Positions 24,473 to 31,630 of a DNA stretch of 64,000 bases are shown here, piece after piece. The position numbers and the translations under genes are program-made. A model generated the notes under the pieces. The model was not told the DNA's origin and did no database searches. It saw nothing but the letters and a program-made list of their open reading frames with translations. Within the stretch, counting starts at the first letter, position 1; each line of letters starts with the position of its first letter. Source of the DNA: Actinacidiphila oryziradicis (GTDB lineage Bacteria; Actinomycetota; Actinomycetes; Streptomycetales; Streptomycetaceae); contig NZ_SUMC01000024.1 in the NCBI RefSeq assembly GCF_005047355.1, forward strand, positions 62,001-126,000, in the 5' to 3' direction.

Positions 24473-25273
24473 TCAGGCCGTACGCCGAGCCAGGCGCAGC
24501 TCCGTCAGATACCGCTTGGTGATCCGCCCTCCGTACCGGTTGTCGATCACCCGCGCGATGCAGCGCAGCAGGCCGTCCCGGGCCACGGGGTCGAGCGCGC
24601 GGTGCCCGGAGTAGGTGCGGAGTACGGCGAGGTACTCCTGGGTGGAGTACGTGATCTCCCGCTCGTAGCGGTGGAAGGCGGCGGGGCCGAACCGGCTGGA
24701 GCGGTCGGTCTCCTCGTGATCCTCAGGGATTTCCGCGGCCCCCCGTAGCCGCAGGCCGGGCGGTGTCGCCGGATCGAAGCGTTCGTAACACTCCTGGACC
24801 TCCGCGAAGAAGTCCTCGCTGCCCCCGGCCACATGGTGAGTGGCGACCGTGGCGAGTACGCCGCCGATCCGGAGCGCGTCGGCGGCTTTCGCCACCCGCA
24901 CGGCGGGGTCGATCCAGTGGAAGGCCGTCGCAGAGAATACGGCGTCGAACGGCTCGGCCGGCAGCGGCCACTCCTCGAACGCGCCCGTCACCACCTCCAC
25001 CGCCGGGAACCGTGCCAGATTGCGGCGTGCCACGGTGGCCATGGCCGGGCCCAGCTCCACGGCGGTGATCCGGCACCCCCGCTCGGCCAGCGGGACGGTG
25101 GCCTGTCCGGTCCCGCAGCCGATCTCCAGCACCCGGGACCCGGCACCGATCCCGGCCGGTGGTGCGGCGAGGTCGTCGAAGAGCCGGGGCGGGTAGCCGG
25201 GACGAACCCGGTCGTAGAGCTCGGCGTCCTCGTCGAAGACCTGCCGCAGACGGGTGCGTTCCAAGTCGGGCAT
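24473..25273 (-). CDS. Class I SAM-dependent methyltransferase
   Basis: This 266-residue protein carries the SAM-binding loop RVLEIGCGTGQATVPL (about residues 46-61) and the AVELGPAM motif (about 69-76), then FSATAFHWIDP (about 110-120). It is of the ubiquinone/menaquinone-type class I family with an unknown small-molecule substrate. The C-terminus has a helical cap with EITYSTQEYLAVLRTYSGH. It ends 12 bp from the stop of the other methyltransferase. The DUF4032 gene lies upstream on the same strand, 9 bp away, so the two could be co-transcribed. Confidence 0.8.
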   Translation of the reverse strand: MPDLERTRLRQVFDEDAELYDRVRPGYPPRLFDDLAAPPAGIGAGSRVLEIGCGTGQATVPLAERGCRITAVELGPAMATVARRNLARFPAVEVVTGAFEEWPLPAEPFDAVFSATAFHWIDPAVRVAKAADALRIGGVLATVATHHVAGGSEDFFAEVQECYERFDPATPPGLRLRGAAEIPEDHEETDRSSRFGPAAFHRYEREITYSTQEYLAVLRTYSGHRALDPVARDGLLRCIARVIDNRYGGRITKRYLTELRLARRTA

Positions 25274-25282
25274 GGTGCCAGG

Positions 25283-26512
25283 TTAGTCCGGGACGGGTGG
25301 CGCTTTGGGGGTGTGCGGGAGGATATTGCGGAGGTAATCCTCGACGGTGGCGTCCAGGCCGACGTCCTTCTGGGCGCGTTCGGACAGGAACCAGCGGTGT
25401 TCGAGCAGCTCGTGGTAGATCTGCGCGGTGTCGACCGTGGCGCGCAACTCGCGCGGTATACCCCGCACCGTCGGCCGGAAGACATCACGGACCCAGCGGT
25501 GCGCGAGGACCTCGGGGCGGGCGCCGAGCGGGTCGCCGGGGGCGTAGTCGTCCTGGGTGGCCATCCAGGTCTCCAGGTCGTTGAGGAGGCTGCGGGCCTG
25601 GTTCTCCTCGGCGTCGAGACCGGTCAGCCGCAGCAGTTGACGCTGGTGGTGGCCGGCGTCGACGACCTTGGGCAGGAAGGTGACGGAGTCACCGTCCGGG
25701 GAGCGCTGGATCTTCATCTCGGCGACGTCGAAGCCGAGTTCATTGAGCCGGCGGATCCGGTGGTCGATGTGGTGCCGCTCGCCGAGCGGGTACACGGACT
25801 CGTGGGTCAGCTCGTGCCACAGAGCGCAGTACCGCTCGACAATCGCCTCGCCGAAGAGCACCGGATCCACGGACGGGTGCAGTGATCCGCCCGCCTCCAG
25901 GTCCATCAGCTCGCCCGCGATGTTCACCCGGGCGACCTCGATGTCGTAGTCCCGCTGCCCTTGCGTCAGCTTCGGCTGGATCTGTCCGGTCTCGGCATCG
26001 ACCAGATACGCGGCGTAGGCACCCGCGTCCCGCCGGAAGAGGGTGTTGGACAGCGAGCAGTCGCCCCACGCGAAGCCGGTCAGGTGCAGGCGTACGAGAA
26101 GGACGGCGAGCGCGTCCAGCAGGCGGCTCACCGTGCTCGGCCGCATCGTCGTCTCGAACATGGAGCGGTACGGCAGTGAGCCGTTGAGGTGCCGGGTGAT
26201 CAGTACCGGCTCCAGCGGTTCGCCGTGCCCGTCGGTCCGCCCGGTCACGACACCGAGCGCGTCCACGGCCGGGATGCCCAGCCGGTCCAGGTCCCGGAGC
26301 AGCCCGTACTCCCGTACGGCAGCCCACTCGCCGACCTCCTTGACCGCGACCACCTCCTCGCCGGCCCGGGCGAACCGCACCACATGCCGGGAAATGCCGC
26401 GCGGCAGTGCGACCAGGTGCTCCTCCGGCCACTCCTCCAGGGGGATGCTCCACGGCAGGTCGAGGAGGGCCGCCGGGTGCTCGGGTGCGGTCGCGGTGAT
26501 CTGCAGGTCCAT
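25283..26512 (-). CDS. DUF4032-containing, kinase-like protein
   Basis: This 409-residue cytoplasmic protein has a lipopolysaccharide-kinase-like N-terminal half and a DUF4032 C-terminal half, conserved across actinobacteria. Signals are AVKEVGEWAAVREYGLLRDL (about residues 54-73, a lysine and glutamate as in ATP-binding kinases), then LTGFAWGDCSLSNTLF (about 143-158, resembling the HGD catalytic loop). A helical tail holds LLRLTGLDAEENQARSLL near 311-328. The start ATG is inferred from family alignment and has no strong ribosome site. The function in actinobacteria is unknown; kinase activity is inference from the motifs. Confidence 0.75.
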   Translation of the reverse strand: MDLQITATAPEHPAALLDLPWSIPLEEWPEEHLVALPRGISRHVVRFARAGEEVVAVKEVGEWAAVREYGLLRDLDRLGIPAVDALGVVTGRTDGHGEPLEPVLITRHLNGSLPYRSMFETTMRPSTVSRLLDALAVLLVRLHLTGFAWGDCSLSNTLFRRDAGAYAAYLVDAETGQIQPKLTQGQRDYDIEVARVNIAGELMDLEAGGSLHPSVDPVLFGEAIVERYCALWHELTHESVYPLGERHHIDHRIRRLNELGFDVAEMKIQRSPDGDSVTFLPKVVDAGHHQRQLLRLTGLDAEENQARSLLNDLETWMATQDDYAPGDPLGARPEVLAHRWVRDVFRPTVRGIPRELRATVDTAQIYHELLEHRWFLSERAQKDVGLDATVEDYLRNILPHTPKAPPVPD

Positions 26513-26558
26513 GATGGTCAAGTGTGCGGTATCCGGAAGACCGAGGAGCGTACGGGGC

Positions 26559-27364
26559 ATGGCGGAACGGCTGGTCGTGATCGGCGGCGACGCGGCGGGC
26601 ATGTCGGCCGCCTCACAGGCGCGCAGGCGCCGCGGGTCCGACGACCTGGAGATCATCGCCTTTGAACGCGGCCGGTACGCCTCGTACTCCGCTTGCGGCA
26701 TCCCGTACTGGATCGGCGGCGAGGCGGGCGGCCCCGACGCGCTGACCGCCCGTACCGCCGGGGAGCACCGGGCCCGCGGCATCGACCTCCGGCTCGGTAC
26801 GGAGGTGGTCGAGATCGACCTCGGACGACGCCGGGTGCGCACCCGGGAAACGGGTGGCGCCGAAGCCTGGACCGGATTCGACCAGCTGGTCATCGCCACG
26901 GGCGCGGTCCCGGTCCGCCCGCCGGTCCCCGGCATCGACGCCGACGGGGTGCACGGAGTGCAGACCCTCGATGACGGCGAAGCGGTGACCCGGACGCTCG
27001 GCCGGGGCCGTGTACGGCACGCCGTGGTGGTCGGCGGCGGCTATATAGGGGTTGAGATGGCCGAGGCCCTGATGCGGCACGGGCTGGCCGTGACCGCGGC
27101 TACTACCCGGGGGCCGCCCCGATGACCGTCAAGATGCTCGCCGAGATCGGCACCGGACGGCTGCTCGGACTGCAGATCGTCGGCCGTGAGGGCGCGGCAA
27201 AGCGTGTCGACATCGGCGCAGTGGCGCTCACCGCCGGGCTGACCGTGGAGGAGATGACCGCCCTCGACCTCGGCTACGCACCGCCGTTCTCCCCGGTCTG
27301 GGACCCGGTGCTGGTCGCCGCCCGCAAGGCGGCGGAAAAGGTCGCGGCCGGACGGTGCGACTGA
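26559..27364 (+). pseudogene. FAD-dependent CoA-disulfide reductase / NADH oxidase-like protein, internally deleted and frameshifted
   Basis: The 5' part encodes a normal N-terminal FAD domain: MAERLVVIGGDAAGMSAASQ, then the redox cysteine in SYSACGIPYW (Cys43), and the start of the NAD domain VVVGGGYIGVEMAEAL. At about base 27100 the frame jumps. The C-terminal dimerisation domain follows in another frame, with GYYPGAAPMTVKMLAE and YAPPFSPVWDPV. About 200 residues in between are absent. The 5' frame stops at TGA 27123, just inside the second frame, so no complete protein can be made. The gene family normally has about 450 residues. Confidence 0.83.
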
Positions 27365-27368
27365 CCGC

Positions 27369-28166
27369 TCAGGCCGGGGCTGCTGAGGCCGGGCGTACGG
27401 CCAGCTGCTCCAACGCCTCCAGAAGCCCCGGCAGAGCCGGCCCCCGGCCCACCGGCAGCACCTCGCCGGGCTCCTCGTCCAGCAGCACGAACGCGATGTC
27501 GTCGGTGCGGGCGACCATGCTCCAGCCCGGCCCGTCGACCCGGAGCGTACGCACTCCTTCGCCGGCCGGAGCGGAACGTATCCGCCCGGGCGGCGGTGGA
27601 TTGCTCACGTACTCCTGGGCGCCCTCGAGGGCCCGGCGGATGCCTTTGTGCAGCCCCGTCGGCTTCTTGTCCGCTCCGCCCGGTGACGCGGGGGCGCCGA
27701 GCTGCTCACGCCATACGCGCCACTGGAGCGCGATCTCGTCCGCGCCCAGGCGGCGTTGTGCCGGGCCCCATACCCGGGTGTCGGGCGGGGCCAGCGGAGG
27801 CCTGCCGCCCTCCTCCTCCGACGGGTCGTGCGGATCGGCGACGCCCGGCGCGGCCACCGCCACCGGCAGCGGCCAGCCGGGCAATGAGGCCACGACCGAC
27901 CTGTCGTCGGGCGACAGGTCGTACTCCAACCCGCAGTCCCATGCCGCCAGCGCACACGCCACCAGGGCCGTGTCGCTGATCGCCACCGTCCACCGGGCCC
28001 CGTCTCCGTCCTGTCCGAAGACCAGCCCGTATCCCTCCGCGGCCGGTTCCAGCCCCAGCTCCGCGCACGCCGCCGGGTAGTCGTCGGCGAGGACACCAGG
28101 GAACTGGGCGGGCGTCAGCATCGCCGCCGTAAGCACATACAACGCGTCGTCGTCCGTCGCTGACAC
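27369..28166 (-). CDS. Conserved-looking hypothetical protein, possible suppressor-of-fused/SUKH-like
   Basis: This 265-residue cytoplasmic protein is not recognised with confidence. It is acidic, rich in Ala, Pro and Gly, and has no membrane segment. The N-terminal half (ATDDDALYVLTAAM, LVFGQDGDG) alternates beta strands and loops. The second half has DTRVWGPAQRRLGADEIALQ and a closing GVRTLRVDGPGWSMVARTDD section. GTG at 28166 is the start because AAGGGGAGG precedes it; an upstream ATG would add 25 basic residues. The stop is 4 bp from the end of the broken oxidoreductase gene. A link to SUKH-type immunity proteins is only a guess. Confidence 0.5.
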   Translation of the reverse strand: MSATDDDALYVLTAAMLTPAQFPGVLADDYPAACAELGLEPAAEGYGLVFGQDGDGARWTVAISDTALVACALAAWDCGLEYDLSPDDRSVVASLPGWPLPVAVAAPGVADPHDPSEEEGGRPPLAPPDTRVWGPAQRRLGADEIALQWRVWREQLGAPASPGGADKKPTGLHKGIRRALEGAQEYVSNPPPPGRIRSAPAGEGVRTLRVDGPGWSMVARTDDIAFVLLDEEPGEVLPVGRGPALPGLLEALEQLAVRPASAAPA

Positions 28167-28329
28167 GGGACCTCCCCTTTTTCGATGGTTCGCGCACCCT
28201 AACCAGCCGGTAACACCCGCGTCGAGGGGGCCGCGCATCAAGCCTGTCCGGGCGGATCGTCGCGGTCGCGCTTGTGATCGCAGGCGCCGGACACCGCGCC
28301 TTCCTCCACGGAGACCGCTCGGACACGCC

Positions 28330-28854
28330 CTAGCCGGCGAGTCCGTCCAGGGTGGCCCGCAGCCAATTCAGTTCGGCGCGGGTCGTGGCGCGGGCGATGG
28401 TGAGGATGCCCTGCCTGAACGGGTCGCCGACCTCCTCTGCGCGCAGCGGGCGGTCGCCGTCGTAGAAGAAGCTGGCCGGCTGACGCAGGAAGGCGAGGCG
28501 GCGTTCCAGGACGCCCGCCTGCTGCCCGGGTTCGTCGAGGTGGCGGAGGAAGGCGAGGACGGTGAACCAGCGGTTCTCGTCGCTGATGTCGAGGTCGGCG
28601 GGTTCGGCGAGGCGGTGGCGGAGCTCGGCGCGCCCGGCGGGGGTGAGGGAGAGCACATGGCGGGGCGCGGCGACGGCGCCCGGGCGCGTCTCGCGGCGGA
28701 GCCAGCCTGCCCTCTCCAGCCGCTTGATGGCGGGATAGAGCGTGCTCTCGGCCACCGGCTTGATGTGTCCGGTGAGTGCGGCGATGCGTTTGCGCAGCTC
28801 GTAACCGTGGAGTGAGGCGTCGTAGAGAAATCCGAGGATCGCGAGTTCCAGCAT
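28330..28854 (-). CDS. PadR-family transcriptional regulator
   Basis: This 174-residue repressor has the PadR winged helix at the N-terminus (MLELAILGFLYDASLHGYEL, then TLYPAIKRLERAGWL near residues 38-52) and a helical C-terminal dimerisation region, as in Vtr-type PadR proteins. It is divergent from the alpha/beta hydrolase at 28955, and a perfect 20-bp palindrome lies between them, so it probably represses both. I chose the ATG at 28854; an ATG three codons earlier (MPRMLEL) is equally possible, since GGAAG lies close. The inducer is unknown; PadR proteins often sense phenolic acids or drugs. Confidence 0.85.
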   Translation of the reverse strand: MLELAILGFLYDASLHGYELRKRIAALTGHIKPVAESTLYPAIKRLERAGWLRRETRPGAVAAPRHVLSLTPAGRAELRHRLAEPADLDISDENRWFTVLAFLRHLDEPGQQAGVLERRLAFLRQPASFFYDGDRPLRAEEVGDPFRQGILTIARATTRAELNWLRATLDGLAG

Positions 28855-28896
28855 GCGCGGCATTCTTCCGCAACTGCGCAGTACATCGCCATCGAT

Positions 28897-28916
28897 ATAC
28901 ATCGTCGCCGATGTAT
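28897..28916. promoter_or_regulatory. Palindromic PadR-type operator
   Basis: ATACATCG-TCGC-CGATGTAT is a perfect 8-bp inverted repeat with a 4-bp spacer, between the divergent padR and hydrolase genes. PadR operators often contain ATGT and ACAT half-sites, matching ACAT and ATGT here. A nearby TACATCGCCATCGATATA (28882-28899) resembles a second half-site. Position and symmetry support regulation of both genes. Confidence 0.7.
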
Positions 28917-28954
28917 TCTGATGCGTTGTCATCCGAGGAGCGGAGGGGGAAGCC

Positions 28955-29719
28955 ATGCACCAGGCGCAGTTCACCGACGACGGGGCGCATATCCGCTGGA
29001 CGGAGGCGGCGGGGGCCGAGCCCGCGCGGGTGTACGTCCACGGGCTCGGCGCGGCCTCGGCCGCCTACTTCGCGCACATCGCGGCACATCCGGCCCTCGC
29101 CGGCCGGCGCTCGCTCTTCGTCGACCTGCCCGGCTTCGGGCTCAGCGACCGGCCGGCGCGCTTCGGCTACACATTGGAGGATCACGCGTACGCGCTGGCT
29201 GCGGCGCTCGACGCGGCCGGGGTGGCGGCGGCCGAGATCATCGCGCACAGCATGGGCGGGGCGGTGGCGATCGTACTTGCCGCCCGCCGGCCCGACCTGG
29301 TGTCCGGGCTCGTCCTCGTAGAGGCGAACCTGGACCCGAATCCGCCGGCGACGGCGGGCAGCAGCGGCACGGCGCGCTATGAGGAGGACGATTTCATTCA
29401 CGGCGGCGGATTCGCCGAGACGCTGGAGCGAGTCGGCCCGCTCTGGAGGGCGACAATGCGGCTGGCCGATCCGCTGGCCCTGCATCGCAGCGCGGTCGGC
29501 CTCGTCCGGGGCACCCGGCCGACGATGCGCGAGCTGCTGCTGGACATGGACATTCCCCGGCTGTTCCTGACGGGAGAGCTGAGCGGGGATCCCGCCGGCC
29601 GCGACGAACTGGTGGCCGCCGGGGTGACGGTGGAGACAGTGCCCGGCGCGGGCCACAACATTATGTTCGACAACGCCGAGGCGTTCGTCGCAGCAGTGTC
29701 CAGAGATCGGAGCCGGTGA
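28955..29719 (+). CDS. Alpha/beta hydrolase, PadR-controlled
   Basis: This 254-residue protein has the alpha/beta hydrolase fold. VYVHGLGAASAAYFAHI (about residues 26-42) is the oxyanion-hole region. IIAHSMGGAVAIVLA (about 94-108) is the nucleophile elbow with catalytic Ser98. A DMDIPRLFLTGE segment precedes the acid, and PGAGHNIMFD supplies the catalytic His near residue 235. It could be an esterase, lipase or lactonase. The ATG has CGGAGGGGG upstream. It is divergent from padR and shares its operator, so expression is likely induced by a ligand of PadR. The substrate is not known. Confidence 0.82.
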   Translation: MHQAQFTDDGAHIRWTEAAGAEPARVYVHGLGAASAAYFAHIAAHPALAGRRSLFVDLPGFGLSDRPARFGYTLEDHAYALAAALDAAGVAAAEIIAHSMGGAVAIVLAARRPDLVSGLVLVEANLDPNPPATAGSSGTARYEEDDFIHGGGFAETLERVGPLWRATMRLADPLALHRSAVGLVRGTRPTMRELLLDMDIPRLFLTGELSGDPAGRDELVAAGVTVETVPGAGHNIMFDNAEAFVAAVSRDRSR

Positions 29720-29773
29720 TCGTTCAGATTCGCACCTGGATGTTCTGACCCTGGCCGCCGAGGCCCCGGCCGG

Positions 29774-30376
29774 TCACATGGGTTTCCTGACCGCCAGGGC
29801 CAGGAATCGGGTATCTGTGTCGGTGTAGGCGGCGAGATCCCAGCCCGCAGCAGTCAGCAGCGGGCGCAGATTGGGTTCGGCGCGTAGATCGTCGGCGGTG
29901 AGAGCGCGCCCCTGGCGGGCGGCCAGGGCAGCCCGGCCGACAGGGTGGAAGACGACGAGGCGCCCGCCGGGCCGGGTGACCCGGGCCAGTTCGCGCAGGG
30001 CGTCGCCGGGGCCGGGCAGGTGGCCGATCAGCCCGGCGGCGAAAACCGCGTCCATGGCGGCGTCACGCAGCGGCAGCAGCGCGGCGTCGGCCACCATGAG
30101 CGCGCCCTGGTGGTGGCGGCCCGCGCGCACGGCCGCGTAGAGCATCTCCGGGGTGAGATCGGCGCCGATGACACGCCCGGCGGGTCCGACCGCCCTGCGC
30201 AATGGCGGCAGGGCCCGCCCCGTGCCGCACCCCGCGTCGAGCACGGACTGCCCCGGGCGGAGCCCGAGTTCGGCGACGGCGGCCTCATAGGCGGGGCCGT
30301 CGTCGGGGAAGCGCTTCTCCCAGTTGCCGGCGCGGGCGGCGAAGAACTCCCGGACACGCTCACGATTGGTCTCCAT
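29774..30376 (-). CDS. Class I SAM-dependent methyltransferase
   Basis: This 200-residue methyltransferase carries the SAM motif SVLDAGCGTGRALPPL (about residues 44-59), GADLTPEML (about 70-78) and the post-motif VFAAGLIGHLPGPGDALREL. It resembles the methyltransferase-11 group. The start codon is the ATG at 30376, only 13 bp from the start of the divergent YnfA gene, leaving essentially no space for two separate promoters. Both may be leaderless or share an overlapping promoter, or one start is mis-set. The substrate is unknown. Confidence 0.8.
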   Translation of the reverse strand: METNRERVREFFAARAGNWEKRFPDDGPAYEAAVAELGLRPGQSVLDAGCGTGRALPPLRRAVGPAGRVIGADLTPEMLYAAVRAGRHHQGALMVADAALLPLRDAAMDAVFAAGLIGHLPGPGDALRELARVTRPGGRLVVFHPVGRAALAARQGRALTADDLRAEPNLRPLLTAAGWDLAAYTDTDTRFLALAVRKPM

Positions 30377-30389
30377 GCATCATGTTCGC

Positions 30390-30725
30390 ATGGTCACGAT
30401 TCGTTCCATGGCTCTCTTCGTACTCGCCGCCGTCCTCGAGATCGGCGGTGCCTGGCTGGTCTGGCAGGGCGTCCGCGAACACCGCGGATGGGTGTGGATC
30501 GGGGCGGGTGTGATCGCGTTGGGCCTGTACGGATTTGTGGCGACCTTGCAGCCGGACGCCGATTTCGGACGGATTCTGGCCGCGTACGGCGGGGTGTTCG
30601 TGGCCGGGTCGCTGCTGTGGGGGATGGGTGTGGACGGGTACCGGCCGGACCGGTTCGATGTCGCGGGAGCGGTGGTCTGCCTGGTGGGCGTGGCCATCAT
30701 CATGTATGCGCCACGGAGCGTCTGA
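30390..30725 (+). CDS. ynfA: YnfA (UPF0060) family small membrane protein
   Basis: This 111-residue protein has four predicted transmembrane helices, as usual for YnfA. Helix 1 is FVLAAVLEIGGAWLVWQGV (about residues 9-27), and the pattern WVWIGAGVIALGLYGFVATL (about 32-51) follows, then ILAAYGGVFVAGSLLWG and the last helix VVCLVGVAIIMYA. The family has a possible efflux role, but its substrate is uncertain. The ATG at 30390 gives the normal start MVTIRSMAL; the two other in-frame ATGs (30375 and 30408) are possible. No ribosome site is visible, so the message may be leaderless. It is divergent from the methyltransferase. Confidence 0.85.
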   Translation: MVTIRSMALFVLAAVLEIGGAWLVWQGVREHRGWVWIGAGVIALGLYGFVATLQPDADFGRILAAYGGVFVAGSLLWGMGVDGYRPDRFDVAGAVVCLVGVAIIMYAPRSV

Positions 30726-30859
30726 AGATTGCGCCAGGCGAGCACGTTAGAGCGCCGCCCGGTCATTCGGGACCGGACCAGAGCGCGGCCCTGTCAAATT
30801 CCGCCTGGTTCCGCAATGCCGCGGATCAGCCGCGCTTCCCGGATTAGCGTCCCGGATCC

Positions 30860-31630
30860 ATGGGACACATGGACCACGCCAGCTTCGGCTGGCTGACCCC
30901 GACGCTTTCGTACGCCATGGCGTGCGTCGGTTCGGCACTCGGACTGCGCTGCACCGTACGGGCCCTGGCCGCGACCGGCCGCTCCCGCCGTAACTGGCTG
31001 ATCACCGCCGCGAGTGCGCTCGGCACCGGCATCTGGACGATGCACTTCATCGCCATGCTTGGCTTCGGCGTCAGCGGCAGCGAGATCCGCTACGACGTGC
31101 CGCTGACCGTCCTCAGCCTGCTCGTCGCCATGCTGGTGGCCGGGATCGGGGTGTTCGCCGTCGGCTACGGCCGGCGGCGGCCCCGCGCTCTGGCCGCAGG
31201 GGGGCTCACCACCGGCCTGGGCGTGGCCAGCATGCACTACCTGGGCATGGCGGCCCTGCGGCTGCACGGCACGGTGAGCTACGACCCCTGGCTCGTCGGG
31301 CTCTCCGTGCTGATCGCGGTGGTCGCCGCGACGGCCGCGCTCTGGGCGGCGCTGACCATCCGCGCCCCGCTCGTCGTGGCCGGAGCGTGCCTCGTCATGG
31401 GCGCGGCGGTGAGCAGCATGCACTACACCGGGATGCTCGCGGTACGGGTGGCGGTCCACCCCTCGGTGCAAGCACTGCCAGGCGCCAGGGCCACCGCTTT
31501 CCTTTTCCCGCTGGTCGTGGGACTCGGCTCGTACCTCTTCCTCACCTCCGCGTTCGTCGCTCTCTCCCCGACCGCCCGCGAGCGCGCCGCGTCCGAATCG
31601 GCCGAATCCCTGCGTGAGGCCGCCGTATGA
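30860..31630 (+). CDS. MHYT-domain integral membrane sensor, likely head of conservon 1
   Basis: This 256-residue protein has seven membrane helices and three MHYT-type motifs: IWTMHFIAML (about residues 57-66), VASMHYLGMAAL (about 120-131) and VSSMHYTGMLAV (about 183-194). MHYT domains are thought to bind a metal and sense oxygen, CO or NO. It begins MGHMDHASFGW. The stop overlaps the next start as ATGA, so it is coupled to cvnA. In several streptomycete conservons an MHYT protein precedes cvnA, suggesting that it feeds a signal to the kinase-like CvnA. The ligand is unknown. Confidence 0.86.
   Translation: MGHMDHASFGWLTPTLSYAMACVGSALGLRCTVRALAATGRSRRNWLITAASALGTGIWTMHFIAMLGFGVSGSEIRYDVPLTVLSLLVAMLVAGIGVFAVGYGRRRPRALAAGGLTTGLGVASMHYLGMAALRLHGTVSYDPWLVGLSVLIAVVAATAALWAALTIRAPLVVAGACLVMGAAVSSMHYTGMLAVRVAVHPSVQALPGARATAFLFPLVVGLGSYLFLTSAFVALSPTARERAASESAESLREAAV

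Noticed and set aside
28245..28293. TGTCCGG...CCGGACA inverted repeat with GGCGCCGGA, resembling the 58-kb element
   Set aside because: Only 7-bp arms and weak similarity; not enough to call a second copy by eye.
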